Below, piece after piece: positions 28,541 to 40,598 of a DNA stretch of 64,000 nucleotides. Below the pieces are notes generated by a model. The model ran no database searches. It was not told the origin of the DNA and saw only the letters and a program-made list of their open reading frames with translations. This DNA comes from Sinonovacula constricta (Eukaryota > Mollusca > Bivalvia > Cardiida > Solecurtidae). Every line of letters starts with the position of its first letter. The first letter of the stretch is position 1. The stretch is taken from the NCBI GenBank assembly GCA_007844125.1, contig CM017563.1, positions 30,598,828 through 30,662,827 on the forward strand, read 5' to 3'. A program made the translations under genes and the position numbers.

Positions 28541-28680
28541 AGTATATTCAAGGTTGCTTATATTCATTTGTAGACAAAATTGATAATAAACATTACCATA
28601 TGTATATATATATGCCTTATATGGTAATGTTTATTATCAATTATGTCTCCAAATGAATATTAGCAACATTGAATATATTT
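28541..28680. repeat. Near-perfect palindrome, 61-bp arms
   Basis: The left arm 28541-28601 and right arm 28619-28680 are reverse complements with only about five mismatches, around a 17-bp TA-rich loop. It could be a small foldback MITE or a cruciform-forming sequence. Confidence 0.9.
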
Positions 28681-28697
28681 CCAAAAATCAAAATATA

Positions 28698-29070
28698 TAA
28701 TTGACATATAAGCTCGATACAATTTGCTCGAAAGACTTGAAACTTGAAAAGCGACGCCAGTAATCGGTGAAGGCATAGAATAGGTAAACATGTCTGCGAT
28801 TAGCTTAACTATCTTTCCGGATTTAAATTTGTCAGTTTCTAGATGTCTTAATTCTGTAATACTGATTAGCCGGGCGTCTAAAAATTTAGATTAGAATCCT
28901 TTCTCTTTTGTTTGCAAACTTTCTGTTGTTTTTTATTGAATTATTGTGTTTTATGTGTTTTAAGTTCTGGAAGATATTGAAATAGTCTGCAACAAAAGTT
29001 AGTGATTTAAATATAGTTTGCCCTTTCTATGCGCCTGCCTGGCCTTGTTTTATTAAAAATTGTTTAGAAA
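28698..29070. repeat. 370-bp duplicated block, copy 1
   Basis: Matches 37454-37827 in the same orientation over the full length at roughly 88% by eye (for example GAAAAGCGACGCCA, TTAGATTAGAATCCTTTCTC, GTCTGCAACAAAAGTTA). No SINE head or TIR was found. It lies between gene 4 and gene 3. Confidence 0.85.
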
Positions 29071-29249
29071 TACCTTAATAAAACTGAAATCAAATAACAA
29101 ACTAACCATTAAAATGTGTAAATGTTCAAGTAAAATTTATTTATATAATTAAAGGCGTTTGGCGGTGAATTGCCATAGAAACTAATGACTAATTTTCAGG
29201 TAAATACGTGTATGGGATACATGTACATACGTTGGTTTAACATTATTCA

Positions 29250-29465
29250 TGGGGCGCCCGTGGCGAAGTGGTAAAGTAACCGACTTGTAACTCCTCTTAC
29301 TGCTTAGTCCCCCACCGCGTGGGTTCGAGTCCCGTTTTGGGCGAAAGACTTAATGTGGGAAGGTTTCTTAGTTCTACCCTGACATTTATCTGGGGTCTTT
29401 CTCCACTAAAATGGCTGGACGTCGCTATAATGATCATAATAAGTCGCTACGATGTAAATAACAGC
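29250..29465 (+). repeat. SINE family A, full-length copy
   Basis: Head GGGCGCCCGTGGCGAAGTGG, B box GGGTTCGAGTCCC, body TAATGTGGGAAGGTTTC, 3' end AAAATGGCTGGACGTCGC then TATAATGATCATAA. The best copy of the family here. Confidence 0.85.
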
Positions 29466-29639
29466 AGCAACAACAACATAAAGAAAGTTATGAAGAAATC
29501 TTAACATCGATAAAATGTACACATTTTGTAAGTGTTTATTAATTACCCTTTACGGAGGCAAAGACCCCCTATCTTCATCTGAAATATATGAGATTTGCAT
29601 CTATTTAACAAGAAACGATTCTGTAACATTTAAGTTTTG

Positions 29640-29942
29640 TGTTTGTTTATTTGTTTATTTGTTTGCTCATAGGGTTTATCTCTCATCAACAGTATTTCAG
29701 TTATCTGGAGACGGTAGGGTGTATAGCCAGCCGTGAACACCTGGCATGATACCACACCCAGTCACATTATCCTGACACCAAGCCAACCAATTGTGGAACT
29801 TCATTTATATTTTCTTGAGGGTTAGTAAGGGTGCTATACCACTACCATTTTAACGACCTTGGCACGTCGAGGCCCGGGATCGAACCGGGGCCTCCCGTAC
29901 CTTGCAGCCGACACTCTACCAATCGCGCTACCAGATCCGGCT
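29640..29942 (-). repeat. SINE family B, minus strand
   Basis: Starts (reverse) GAGCCGGATCTGGTAGCGCG, has B box GGTTCGATCCC and the family body, and ends in a T/A tail made of TTTG repeats. It lies ~460 bp past the stop of gene 4. Confidence 0.85.
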
Positions 29943-30401
29943 CAAATTGAGTGACAAAATAGAAAGACAACACAGTATTAAAACAGCTTTATTAATAAAC
30001 ATCTATTGTACAAGGCATGCATGACATTTATGTATGTTACTCAATATTATCAGTACAACAAGCGAAAAACAAGTCTAATAGTAAAAATGTATATTAAAAT
30101 GGTGTTCTTTATTTGTTCCAACAATATCTTTTCTTTTTCAAATTTATTGCATTATACATTTTCGTTGTTGTTGATTTAGAAAGATATATTCTTTTAAATA
30201 ATCATACACGCTTTCGATTGCCCACTGACAGGGTAGAACCAGGACCCATAAAGTTAACACCTGGGACAATGTGCGGTTAATAACCCAAAGGATTAGCATT
30301 TCGTAATCGGTGTGGGGTTCGAATCGGCTACACGCCAATCTGGAGTGAATTGTTTTAAAGCTCAAGACCACAGACGATTTTGTTAATTTTTTTTTAAGTT
30401 A

Positions 30402-31808
30402 TTAATTCCATTTGGCACATGATATGGGACATGTAGTTGGAATCTGGTTCAGGGTATAGTCCTGTATCGCCATGGTAATTGTATAGCATTCTCCCACAAT
30501 ACGGAGATGTCTGTCAGAGTTGCCCATATGGCAGTAGAGCCAACTCAGATCGCAGTTACATTCGATATACGGGTCAGGTTCCCGCGAAACGTCAAGCAGT
30601 TGCAAGCTAGGAATATTCTGCAGAGCTTCTGGAACGAGATATATTTCGTTGTTTCGCATGTACATCTGTTGGATGTGACCTAGGTCGTGAAATGTGCTCT
30701 TCGAAACGTACAGGAGCTTGTTGTCAGAAACATCGAGAGTCTGCAGAAAGAACAATCTTTGTAGGTCGTTTTTCTCAATGCTGGTGATTTGGTTGTGCGA
30801 GAAGTCAAGGTGTAACAGATGCGGCAACCGGGAAAGGGCGCCGGGGATCCGGTCCAAGCCGCAGCTCTGTAGATTGAGTGTAGTCAGGTTACTGACGACG
30901 TTGGTGATGGCCTGGTCACTGATGAACTGGAGAAGGTTTCGGGCCAGACTGAGATTTTGAAGGTTAGGAAGTGTCAGCAAGACTGACGGTATGGTTGTGA
31001 GACTGTTGTTTTCGAGACTCAACGTTTCTAGAGTACTGGTAAACCCAGCGAATGCGGGAATCAAGATGCCAGCATCGGCGACACGGATATTGTTGTCAAA
31101 GTGAAACTCCCTGACACTTTTGAGGTCTTGCAGCGCGATCGGTACGGAAATAAGCTGCGTGTTTTGGATCCATAGCTCTTGCAGCATCCATTCGAAGCCA
31201 TGAAACGCTGTGCGATTGATTTGCGTCATGCTGCCTCCAAGAAATTTAAGCTTCTTCATGCCTTGCAAATGGTGCAGTGTAGAAGGCCATTCAGACAAGG
31301 TAGGGTCGCCGAAGCTGAATTCACTAATGTAGTCCCCCACACTTCGCATGACTTCCGTAGTAAATTTGTTCGCAGTAATCGGATTCCCGTGAAGATACAA
31401 TGAAGTGAGATTGTTCAATTTCGAGATGGCAAAGGGCGTTTGATTGAGATTATTATTGCTTAGATCGAGATACGTCAGTGTGTTTTCTAATCGGACAAAC
31501 GCTTCATTGTCGATGTACCTGATGTTGTTGTTTTCAAGCCAAATCTCACTGACATTGATGTTGACGAAGGCATTTGGTCCGAGAGATGTTATAAAATTTC
31601 CTCCAAGTTTAAGATGTTTGAACAAGTAGCCGCTGCCTGGTGATTTAAATGGGGGAATCGTTGTAAATCCACCATTGGAACAGTCGACTTCGCGGTCCGA
31701 GCAATGACATCTAGGATCAACGACCGGACAGTCTCGGTCCTTTTCGTAGGCCGCTTGTCCGAAGCCAGACGACAACAAAACGATGAGGAAGCCAAACCTT
31801 AACTGCTT
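30402..31808 (-). CDS. Gene 4, main LRR exon
   Basis: Open from the acceptor at 31809-31810 to the stop at 30402. The first in-frame ATG codons lie inside LRRs, so a start within this exon would delete the secretion signal. This supports the upstream micro-exon. Confidence 0.92.
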   Translation of the reverse strand, partial: KQLRFGFLIVLLSSGFGQAAYEKDRDCPVVDPRCHCSDREVDCSNGGFTTIPPFKSPGSGYLFKHLKLGGNFITSLGPNAFVNINVSEIWLENNNIRYIDNEAFVRLENTLTYLDLSNNNLNQTPFAISKLNNLTSLYLHGNPITANKFTTEVMRSVGDYISEFSFGDPTLSEWPSTLHHLQGMKKLKFLGGSMTQINRTAFHGFEWMLQELWIQNTQLISVPIALQDLKSVREFHFDNNIRVADAGILIPAFAGFTSTLETLSLENNSLTTIPSVLLTLPNLQNLSLARNLLQFISDQAITNVVSNLTTLNLQSCGLDRIPGALSRLPHLLHLDFSHNQITSIEKNDLQRLFFLQTLDVSDNKLLYVSKSTFHDLGHIQQMYMRNNEIYLVPEALQNIPSLQLLDVSREPDPYIECNCDLSWLYCHMGNSDRHLRIVGECYTITMAIQDYTLNQIPTTCPISCAKWN

Positions 31809-31976
31809 CTGAAACGAAATGCAAGTGCAATTTTGGAAAAGTCACTTACTTAAATAAATTATGAAAATACCCTATGAAAATATATTAAATTTAAACATGC
31901 AGTAAGCGGAAGTAAACTGAAGTAAGTTGAATGTAAAAGTGCTAAGAAAACACTAGAACAAGATAAAATTGAGAGC

Positions 31977-32052
<76 letters not shown>

Positions 32053-32098
32053 GAGATAGACAGAGACAGACAGAGAGAAAGAGAGAGATAGTTCAGTC

Positions 32099-32135
<37 letters not shown>

Positions 32136-32136
32136 C

Positions 32137-32170
<34 letters not shown>

Positions 32171-32208
32171 TGACAGACAGACAGGCAGACAGACAGACAG
32201 ACAGACAC

Positions 32209-32239
<31 letters not shown>

Positions 32240-32240
32240 C

Positions 32241-32299
<59 letters not shown>

Positions 32300-35200
32300 T
32301 AGACATAGAAGAAGAGAGAGACACCCACATACAGAAACACAGAGAGACACTGAGAGGCCAACATTTTACGCCTTGGAATAGATTTTCTTTATATAATAAA
32401 AATTAAGAAATTCGTTCTCAAAATGAATAGAAATATAATTTTCCCTGTTATGTACGTTGCTCTACATATAACCTTCAGACAGTTGTTCCGCAATTTATGG
32501 ACTAATGGACACGTTAATACAGCATGGTGATTTTATATTATCTCGTCGTCATTAGATATTTTCACATTTTATGTATACAAAAGTAACTTATACAAACATC
32601 GTTACTATGGCATCAAATGTGTAAAATAGCTAAAACAGTGTGTATAGAAGCATCATACAAGGCCGTCGCTGTAACAGTACGATACAAGAATTATCCGTGG
32701 TCTTCGTTTAAACAGGCGGATAGAGGCTTTATCCGAGACATACGCTACAAGAGACAGATCCATTAATAGAGGGATAGAAGCATTATCCGAGGACGTCGCT
32801 ATAACAAAGCGATAGAAGCCGTCACAAAAACAGTGAGAAAGAAGCATTATCAGAGGACGACATTGTAACAGTGTAATAGAAGCATTATCCGAGACCGTCG
32901 CTATAACAGTGTGATAGAAGCAGTATACGAAACCATCGCTATAACAGTTTGATAGAAGCATTATCCGAGGTCGTCGCTATAACAAAGAGAAAGAAGCATT
33001 ATCCGAGGCCGTCGCTATAACAGTGTGATAGAAGCCTTATCCGAGACCGTCACAAAAACAATCAGAAAGAAGCATTATCCGAGGCCGTCGCTATAACAGT
33101 GTGATAGAAGCGTTATCCGAGACCGTCACAAAAACAATGAGAATGAAGTATTAATTGAGGCCGACGCTATAGCCGTGAGATAAAAGCATTATCCGAGGCC
33201 GACGCTATAACAGTGAGATAGAAGCATTATCCGAGGCCGTCGCTATAACAAAGCGATAGAAGCATTATCCAAGACCGTCGCTATAACAGTGTGATAGAAG
33301 CATTATCCGATACCGTTACCACAGCAATGAGAAAGGAGCATTATTCGAGGCCAACGCTATAAAAGAGGGTTAGACGCATTATCCGAGGCCGTTGCTATAA
33401 CAGTGTGATAGAAGCGTTATCCATGGCCGACTCTATAAACAGTGTGATAGAAGCATTATCCATGGCCGACACTATAGCAGTATGATAGAAGAATTATCCG
33501 AGGATGTCGCTATAAAAGTGTGATAGAAGCATTATTCGAGGCCTTCCCTATAACGATGTGATAGAAACATTATCCGCGACCGTCACAAAAACAATGAGAA
33601 TGAAGCATTATTCGAGGCCGACGCTATAACAGTGAGATAGAATCATTATCCGAGGCCGTCGCTATAACAAAGGGATAAAAGCATTATCCGAGGCCGTCAC
33701 AAAACAATCAGAAAGAAGCATTATTCGAGCCCGTCGCTATAACACTGAGATATAAGCATTATCCGAGACCGTTACCACAACAATGACAAAGAAGCATTAT
33801 CCGAGGCCGTCGCTATAACAGTGTGATCGAAGCACTATCCGAGGCCGACGCTATAACAGTGTCATAGAAACATTATCCGAGGACGTCACTATAACAGTGT
33901 GATAGAAGCATTATCCGAGGCCGTTACAAAACAGTGAGAAAAAGGCATTAATTGAGGCCGACGCTAAAGCCGTGAGATAGAAGCATTTTCTGAGGCCGTT
34001 ACTATAACAGTGAGATAGAAGCATTATCCGAGGCCGTCGATATAACAAAGCGATAGAAGCATTATCTGAGGCCGTCACAAAAACAGAGAGAAAGAAGCAT
34101 TATCCGAGGCCGTCGCTATAACAGCGTGTTAGAAGCATTATCCGAGGCCGATGCTATGACAGTGTGATAGAAGCATTATCCGAGAACCTCGCTATAACAG
34201 TGTGATAGAAGCATTGTCCAAGGCCGTCGCTATAACAGTGTGATAGAAGCATTATCCGAGGCCGTCGCTATAACAGCGTGATAGAAGCATTATCCGAGGC
34301 CGATGCTATGACAGTGTGATAGAACCATTATCCAAGACCCTCGCCATAACAGTGTGATAGAAGCATTATCCGATACCGTTACCACAACAATCAGAAAGAA
34401 ACATTATTCGTGGCCGACGCTATAAAAAAGGGATAGAAGCATTATCCGAGGCCGTCGCTATAACAGTGTGATAGAAGCGTTATCCATGGCCGACTCTATA
34501 AACAGTGTGATAGAAGCATTATCCATGGCCGACTCTATAGCAGTATGATAGAAGAATTATCCGAGGATGTCGCTATAAAAGTGTGATAGAAGCATTATTC
34601 GAGACCTTCCCTATAACGATGTGATAGAAACATTATCCGCGACCGTCACAAAAACAATGAGAATGAAGCATTATTCGAGGCCGACGCTATAACAGTGAGA
34701 TAGAATCATTATCCGAGGCCGTCGCTATAACAAAGGGATAAAAGCATTATCCGAGGCCGTCACAAAACAATCAGAAAGAAGCATTATTCGAGCCCGTCGC
34801 TATAACAGTGAGATAGAAGCATTATCCGAGACCGTTACCACAACAATGACAAAGAAGCATTATCCGAGGCCGTCGCTATAACAGTGTGATCGAAGCACTA
34901 TCCGAGGCCGACGCTATAACAGTGTCATAGAAACATTATCCGAGGACGTCACTATAACAGTGTGATAGAAGCATTATCCGAGGCCGTTACAAAACAGTGA
35001 GAAAAAGGCATTAATTGAGGCCGACGCTAAAGCCGTGAGATAGAAGCATTTTCTGAGGCCGTTACTATAACAGTGAGATAGAAGCATTATCCGAGGCCGT
35101 CTATATAACAAAGCGATAGAAGCATTATCTGAGGCCGTCACAAAAACAGATAGAAAGAAGCATTATCCGAGGCCGTCGCTATAACAGCGTGATAGAAGCA

Positions 35201-36765
35201 TTATCCGAGGCCGATGCTATGACAGTGTGATAGAAGCATTATCCGAGAACCTCGCTATAACAGTGTGATAGAAGCATTATTCAAGGCCGTCGCTATAACA
35301 GTGTGATAGAAGCATTATCCGAGGCCGTCGCTATAAAAGCGTGATAGAAGCATTATCCGAGGCCGATGCTATGACAGTGTGATAGAACCATTATCCGAGA
35401 CCCTCGCTATAACAGTGTGATAGAAGCATTATCCGATACCGTTACCACAACAATGAGAAAGAAGCATTATTCGCGGCCGACGCTATAAAAGAGGGATAGA
35501 AGCATTATCCGAGGCCGTCGCTATAACAGTATGATAGAAGCATTATCCATGGCCGACTCTATAACAGTGTGATAGAAGCATTATCCATGGCCGACTCTAT
35601 AGCAGTGTGATAGAAGCATTATCCGAGGACGTCGCTATAAAAGTGTGATAGAAGCATTATCCGAGGCCGTCACAAAAACAGTAAGAAAGAAGCATTAGCC
35701 GAGGCCTTCGCTATAACAAAGGGATAGAAGCATTATTCTAGGCCGTCCCTATAACGATGTGATAGAAACATTATCCGCGACCGTCACAAAAACAATGAGA
35801 ATGAAGCATTATTCGAGGCCGACGCTATAACAGTGAGATAGAATCATTTTATCCGAGGCCGTCGCTATAACAAAGGGATAGAAACATTATCCGCGACCGT
35901 CACAAAAACAGTGAGATAGAATCATTATCCGAGGCCGTCGCTATAACAATGGGATAAAAGCATTATCCGAGGCCGTCACAAAAAACAATCAGAAAGAAGC
36001 ATTATTCGAGCCCGTCGCTATAACAGTGAGATATAAGCATTATCCGAGGCCGTCGCTATAACAGTGAGATATATGCATTTTTGGAAGCCGTCGCTATAAA
36101 AAAAGGCGATAGTATTTATCCGAGGCCATCGCTATAACACTACTGTAGAAGCATTTTCTGAGACATGCGCTATAACTGCGAGATAGACGCTTTATTTGAG
36201 ACCGTCGCTATAACAGTGCGATAGAATCATTTGCTGAGGTATGAGCTATAATAATGAGACCGACGCAATATTCTAGGCCGTCGCTTTTATATAGCAATAG
36301 AAGCATTATTAGATGCCGTCGCTATAATAAAGCAAAAGAAGAATTATCCGAAATCGTCGCTTAAACAGGCGATAGAAGTATAATCCGAGGTCGTCGGTGA
36401 AACAGAGAGAAAGAAGCATTGTCCGAGGCCGTCGTTTAAACAGTGCGAAAGACTCTTTTCCGAGTCCATCGCTTAAGCAGTGCGATAGAAATATTATCCG
36501 AGGCCGTCTCTAGAACAGTGTGATAGAAGCATTATTAGTATTACCTACGTGTATGTCCTATTTAAAATCGCAACGTTGGTTATAACCGTAAAATCTAATT
36601 TTTGCTTGGATCCATTCTCCACTAGAAAAAAATAACGACACCAATAATAATTGGTGAGATTTAGCTAGGCATCAACATATTAACCGTCTGCCTTAGTATG
36701 TGTTGTTATTTATTTCAAACAGTTCCTCTTGTATTCGTAAAAAGTGTACTTACCGAAATCCACAT
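30402..36765 (-). CDS. Secreted LRR protein, gene 4 (two coding exons)
   Basis: Main exon 31808-30402 (468 codons and stop) plus a 4-codon exon 36765-36754, giving 472 residues. The main exon has no ATG upstream of its signal core: after the acceptor CGTTTCAG it reads [19 protein letters not shown]. The small exon ATGTGGATTTCG, followed by donor GTAAGT, joins in phase 0 to give a complete signal peptide beginning MWIS. LRRNT cysteines are at about 31, 38, 40 and 47, followed by about 12 LRRs. The cap has cysteines at 421, 423, 430, 445, 464 and 468. The intron (36753-31809) is 4.9 kb and consists mainly of a 38-bp satellite and dinucleotide/tetranucleotide repeats. AATAAA signals lie near 30106-30146. 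Role: extracellular LRR protein, ligand unknown. Confidence 0.85.
31977..32350 (+). repeat. (GA)n and (AGAC)n microsatellites, intron 1 of gene 4
   Basis: A GA run (31977-32048) is followed by about 45 AGAC units with occasional ACAT interruptions (32099-32300). Ser/Val/Cys-rich frames are artefacts. Confidence 0.97.
32634..36537 (+). repeat. 38-bp satellite with 28-mer higher-order repeat
   Basis: About 100 units with core GATAGAAGCATTATCCGAGG then CCGTCGCTATAACAGTGT. Variant units recur at a fixed spacing: TATGATAGAAGAATT at 33481 and 34544, AGTGAGATAGAATC at 33631 and 34694, AAAGGCATTAATTG at 33941 and 35004, all 1063 bp apart (28 units of 38 bp). A third, partial copy follows from about 35456 with extra units inserted. 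Edges (32634-33000 and 36060-36537) are more diverged. It lies wholly inside intron 1 of gene 4. Confidence 0.95.
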
Positions 36766-36782
36766 GATTGTCCAGCAGTTGT
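36754..36782 (-). CDS. Gene 4, first coding micro-exon
   Basis: A 29-nt segment between an acceptor (TTCTTTTACAG, 36783-36793) and donor GTAAGT. It carries ATG TGG ATT TCG at its 3' end (36765-36754). It restores an ATG and a phase-0 signal peptide for gene 4, as the 7-codon exon does for gene 2. An upstream UTR exon may end at 37864 (GCAG before GTAAGC). Confidence 0.7.
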
Positions 36783-37453
36783 CTGTAAAAGAAAATATTA
36801 AATGTTTAGAAAAATAAACTAAGTGTCATTGTTTAAATGTAAAAATGCAATGACGTTGCTTGTGCATAGGTTTTCGAAGAGGGAAAATGAAGAGAAGTAG
36901 CCAGGTCTAGAAGAAAAGTTGTAAGTTCAAAATCTTCTGACAGGCGTGTAGCTACATGCTTTGTACACTCAGGGACACAACTGATTACACGTGACTTTGT
37001 CATTTTTTTACAATGATCTCGATGGATTTCCATGTAATTTGTTATTATAATGAATGGGTCTAAACTTTTACTCATCACAAACTTAACAATAGCTGCCATT
37101 CAAGATTGCAAGTACTTGTTGGTATGCTGTAAGCTTGATAGCTCTTGCACTCAAAGCTTCAACATGAGAAGTGCATGCACCATTTTTAAAGATCTACTAG
37201 GGCCTTTATTCTCATAAAGTCTTATCTGGAACTATAAAAATTGATAATATCAGCGAGAATTATTATTGAAAGACAAATGTTTAAATCCAATACGCTCTTG
37301 TTTTTTAATATATAAGCGCAATTGCATTTAAGAGCTAAACGTCAAATAGTATGTAAAAGCACATACATTTTCAAAGTTGAATCAGGCCACATTTTCCCCA
37401 AAATCCTGCCTGATACATTTTAACTTACTCGGTAGGTCTTATTTACTCACATC

Positions 37454-37827
37454 TAATTGAGATATAAGCTCGACAGAACTTGCTCGAAAGACTTGAGACT
37501 TGAAAAGCGACGCCAATAATCGCTGAAGGCATAGAATAGGTAAACCTGTCTGAGATTAGCTGAACTATCTTTCCGGATTTAAAGTTGTCAATTTCTAGAA
37601 GTCTTAATTCTGTAATTACTGATTAGCCGTGCATCCAAAGGTTTAGATTAGAATCCTTTCTCTTTTGTTTGCACACTTACTGTTGCTTTTTATTGAATTA
37701 TTGTGTTTTATGTGTATTTGGAAATTTGGAAGATATTGAGATAGTCTGCAACAAAAGTTACTGATTTAAATATAGTTTGCCATTGCTACGCGCTTACCAG
37801 TCCTTTTTTGTTAAAAAAAGTTTAAAC
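37454..37827. repeat. 370-bp duplicated block, copy 2
   Basis: The partner of 28698-29070. It lies ~700 bp upstream of the gene 4 micro-exon. On the gene strand it has a TATATTTAAAT stretch and a pyrimidine-TTGCAG, which could be promoter or splice signals, but these are not decisive. Confidence 0.85.
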
Positions 37828-39520
37828 ATTACAGCTAAATAAACATCAGTTATATCTGCTTACCTGCGAAAACTTTCTTTTCTTCACACCCAAAATACTG
37901 TGGTTTATGGAGCGTCTTTCGGCCGGTCCAGGAAGTTTGAAATGTCGTCTGCGGCAGGGGTGACAAGTTGACAAGTACCCGGGCCGCTTTATCTGCCCGC
38001 CTGGTGGCGCAACGACCAACTTAAATGTTATCTGGTGGGGTGGGTGGGGTAGATGAAATTTAATAAGAAACCCGGGAATGTGTGGGATCATTAGGGCAGT
38101 TGATGCAAAGTATTTGTTTCTGATGCATTGCTTTGCAAACAACAAGGCCACATGTGTAACAAATAACAAATGTACAGTAGTTGAAAAAATATACACGTTC
38201 CAAAATCTCCACATCAGCTATCAGGCGGCTGTACAATCTTACATGAAAAGGCCGTCAGATATTCGGTCGTTCGCACCTGTAATCGGAGACACTTCTTAAA
38301 TACCGCTGGACAACACTCCCCCCCCCCCCCCCCCACCCCCTACAAAATCCCTAGGTTGAAAGAATCCCCTTACAATCGCTCCCACCCCCGCCCCAATTAA
38401 TTTTACAATGCGGACATAATCCCTCCCGATCACGCCCCCATCCACCGCCCCTTTAAAAGAGATTTAGTTTTGTAATGCAACATTTTTCTTAGTTTTTTAA
38501 TTGAAACATAATCACAGGTTTTCATTTATTTGCAAGTCCAGGTTTGAGAGGGATTCTGTTTGCCTTGGAAAATTCACAGAAGGATTATGTTCACCTATAT
38601 CAAAATGACCGGAACGGATTTCGTTCTTGGGGTGGGGGGTTGGCGGCGGAAGGGGAGATTTTGTCCTACAACAACCGCTTCCATTTCTCTGGCGGCTTTG
38701 AAAACTTACGTCGGTCAGAAATTCCTATCGACATCAGTAAGGGGACAGTTCGACTTATCGTACAGATCTGAAACATGGTTTGTTTTTTACTCCTCTTGCC
38801 TTTTTTTTTTCATTTTACTTCCTTTCACTGGAAAGGAGTTTGCAAATAAAATGTATTATAACCGTCAGCATTTTCGCGGAGGAAGGGGCACAACTATGTA
38901 TGGACTGCAGATAACGAATTGAAAGTTATAGAACGTTTTACTTGTATGACGTCTGCAGTTGTAGTTTTAGTTTATTTATTTCCATATTTCCATTGAAATA
39001 TTTGTGGTAGTTTTGTTGTTGTTGTTGTTGTTTTTAGTTTATTACATGTTTATTGGCCGTGCCTCTTATAGCAGACATTTTATGCGGACGATAATGTAGC
39101 AGGCACGAACAAGCAATTGCAACTGTTCTGAGAGACAGTTTTGATGGAAAAGGACCGAGTGATCCGTTTCTTAACTGTGGATCTTGCAACAATAAAGCGG
39201 AAAAAGTAGTATGCATTGATAGGTAATAACAAAAGAAGTCGATCATGCCGATGTTAACAATGCAGCAGGCTATTATTGATGTAGCAGACAACAAGGAAGG
39301 AAGCAAATCAGCAGATAGATCCCCTGCGAAGGCATTTAATCTGTATGAAGGGGGCCAGCTGTGCTCAGGGGAAAACTTCAGATTTCTTAGTCAGTCTGCG
39401 AGATCCCCAAATGGAAAATTCAAATTCCATTGGCTTAAAATGGACAAAATGACCCCAAGAGGCGCGTGCGCGCTTCAGTGAGGCTTTTAGTCTCTAGATG
39501 CATTAAATAAATAAATAAAT

Positions 39521-39695
<175 letters not shown>

Positions 39696-39894
39696 TTTAT
39701 TTCAGGGGTACTACTTCTCGTGTCCATTAATTTAATTTTACGCTTACCATCCCTGGAATAGTCATTTGGTAGGCGCCATGTAGTTCTATAAACAAGTGAG
39801 ATGCGGCACTTTCATGCATTGAATTTCGGTCATTATTCAACTTTGGTGAATATCAGAATTAAATAAGATTTTTTTTATAATGTTGCTGCATCAT

Positions 39895-40598
39895 CAGGGG
39901 CATGCCTGGGCTTACGCAATTACGCACGTGCGTACAGTTGCTTCCAAAAAAGAAGAAAAAGGGAAAAAAACGTCAAAAGACGAATAAAGATCGTCGGCTT
40001 ATCCGGCTTAGTCGCTACCGGTTAGTTGTCTTCATTATTTAAATCCGTGTAATTTAAATGTTGTATCCGGCAGTTTGCCTACATCTTATATATGTAACAT
40101 TATCTCTACATAAGAACGATTGGAATTCCGGCTTAAAATAGACATCGACGTCACAGCGGATGGCGTGTATGAACCAAAACATTAGTGGTCACATGGTTTT
40201 CTTGGTTTAACTATAGCTAACTGAACAGCGTGGCTCAGCTAGGAAATACATGTTTGTAATGACGATTGTGGCGTTATGGTTCACTTTTCCGACAGGTGTA
40301 GGACATCAATAAACATCACATGATCTGTTCATATAACAATTGTTTATTATGATGTTTAATGAAAATACCTTTGGTCCAAACTGTCGGATACCACCTTTAA
40401 GCATATTTCCAAATTCTACATTTTCTTCTACAATCCGACGTGTTTTGTCTCGTCCTGCTCTTAGACAATTCTTTGTACTGAGAGAAACCCGAAGAATACA
40501 TATACGGCGTTCTACGGAAAAAAATCCGCGGGAGGACATGCCCCCGGACACCCCTTGGAATAGTGCTTATACTCAAAAGTCGCCTAGGCACGCCCCTG
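39895..40598. mobile_element. hAT-like non-autonomous element carrying a nested MITE
   Basis: Left end CAGGGGCATGCCTGGG and right end (reversed) CAGGGGCGTGCCTAGG form TIRs. ATCAT directly flanks both sides (39890-39894 and 40599-40603). Removing the MITE at 40058-40396 leaves ~360 bp. A stretch near the right end (CTCAGTACAAAGAATTGTCT on the minus strand) recurs at 57318-57337, so the family has another, truncated member there. Confidence 0.7.
40058..40396 (+). mobile_element. TTAA-flanked MITE, copy M3
   Basis: Ends ATGTTGTATCCGGCAGTTTG and TCCAAACTGTCGGATACCACCT, flanked by TTAA on both sides (40054-40057, 40397-40400). Inserted within the element at 39895-40598. Confidence 0.88.

Noticed and set aside
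32653..32961. 102-codon minus-strand protein
   Set aside because: A chance open frame across diverged 38-bp satellite units.
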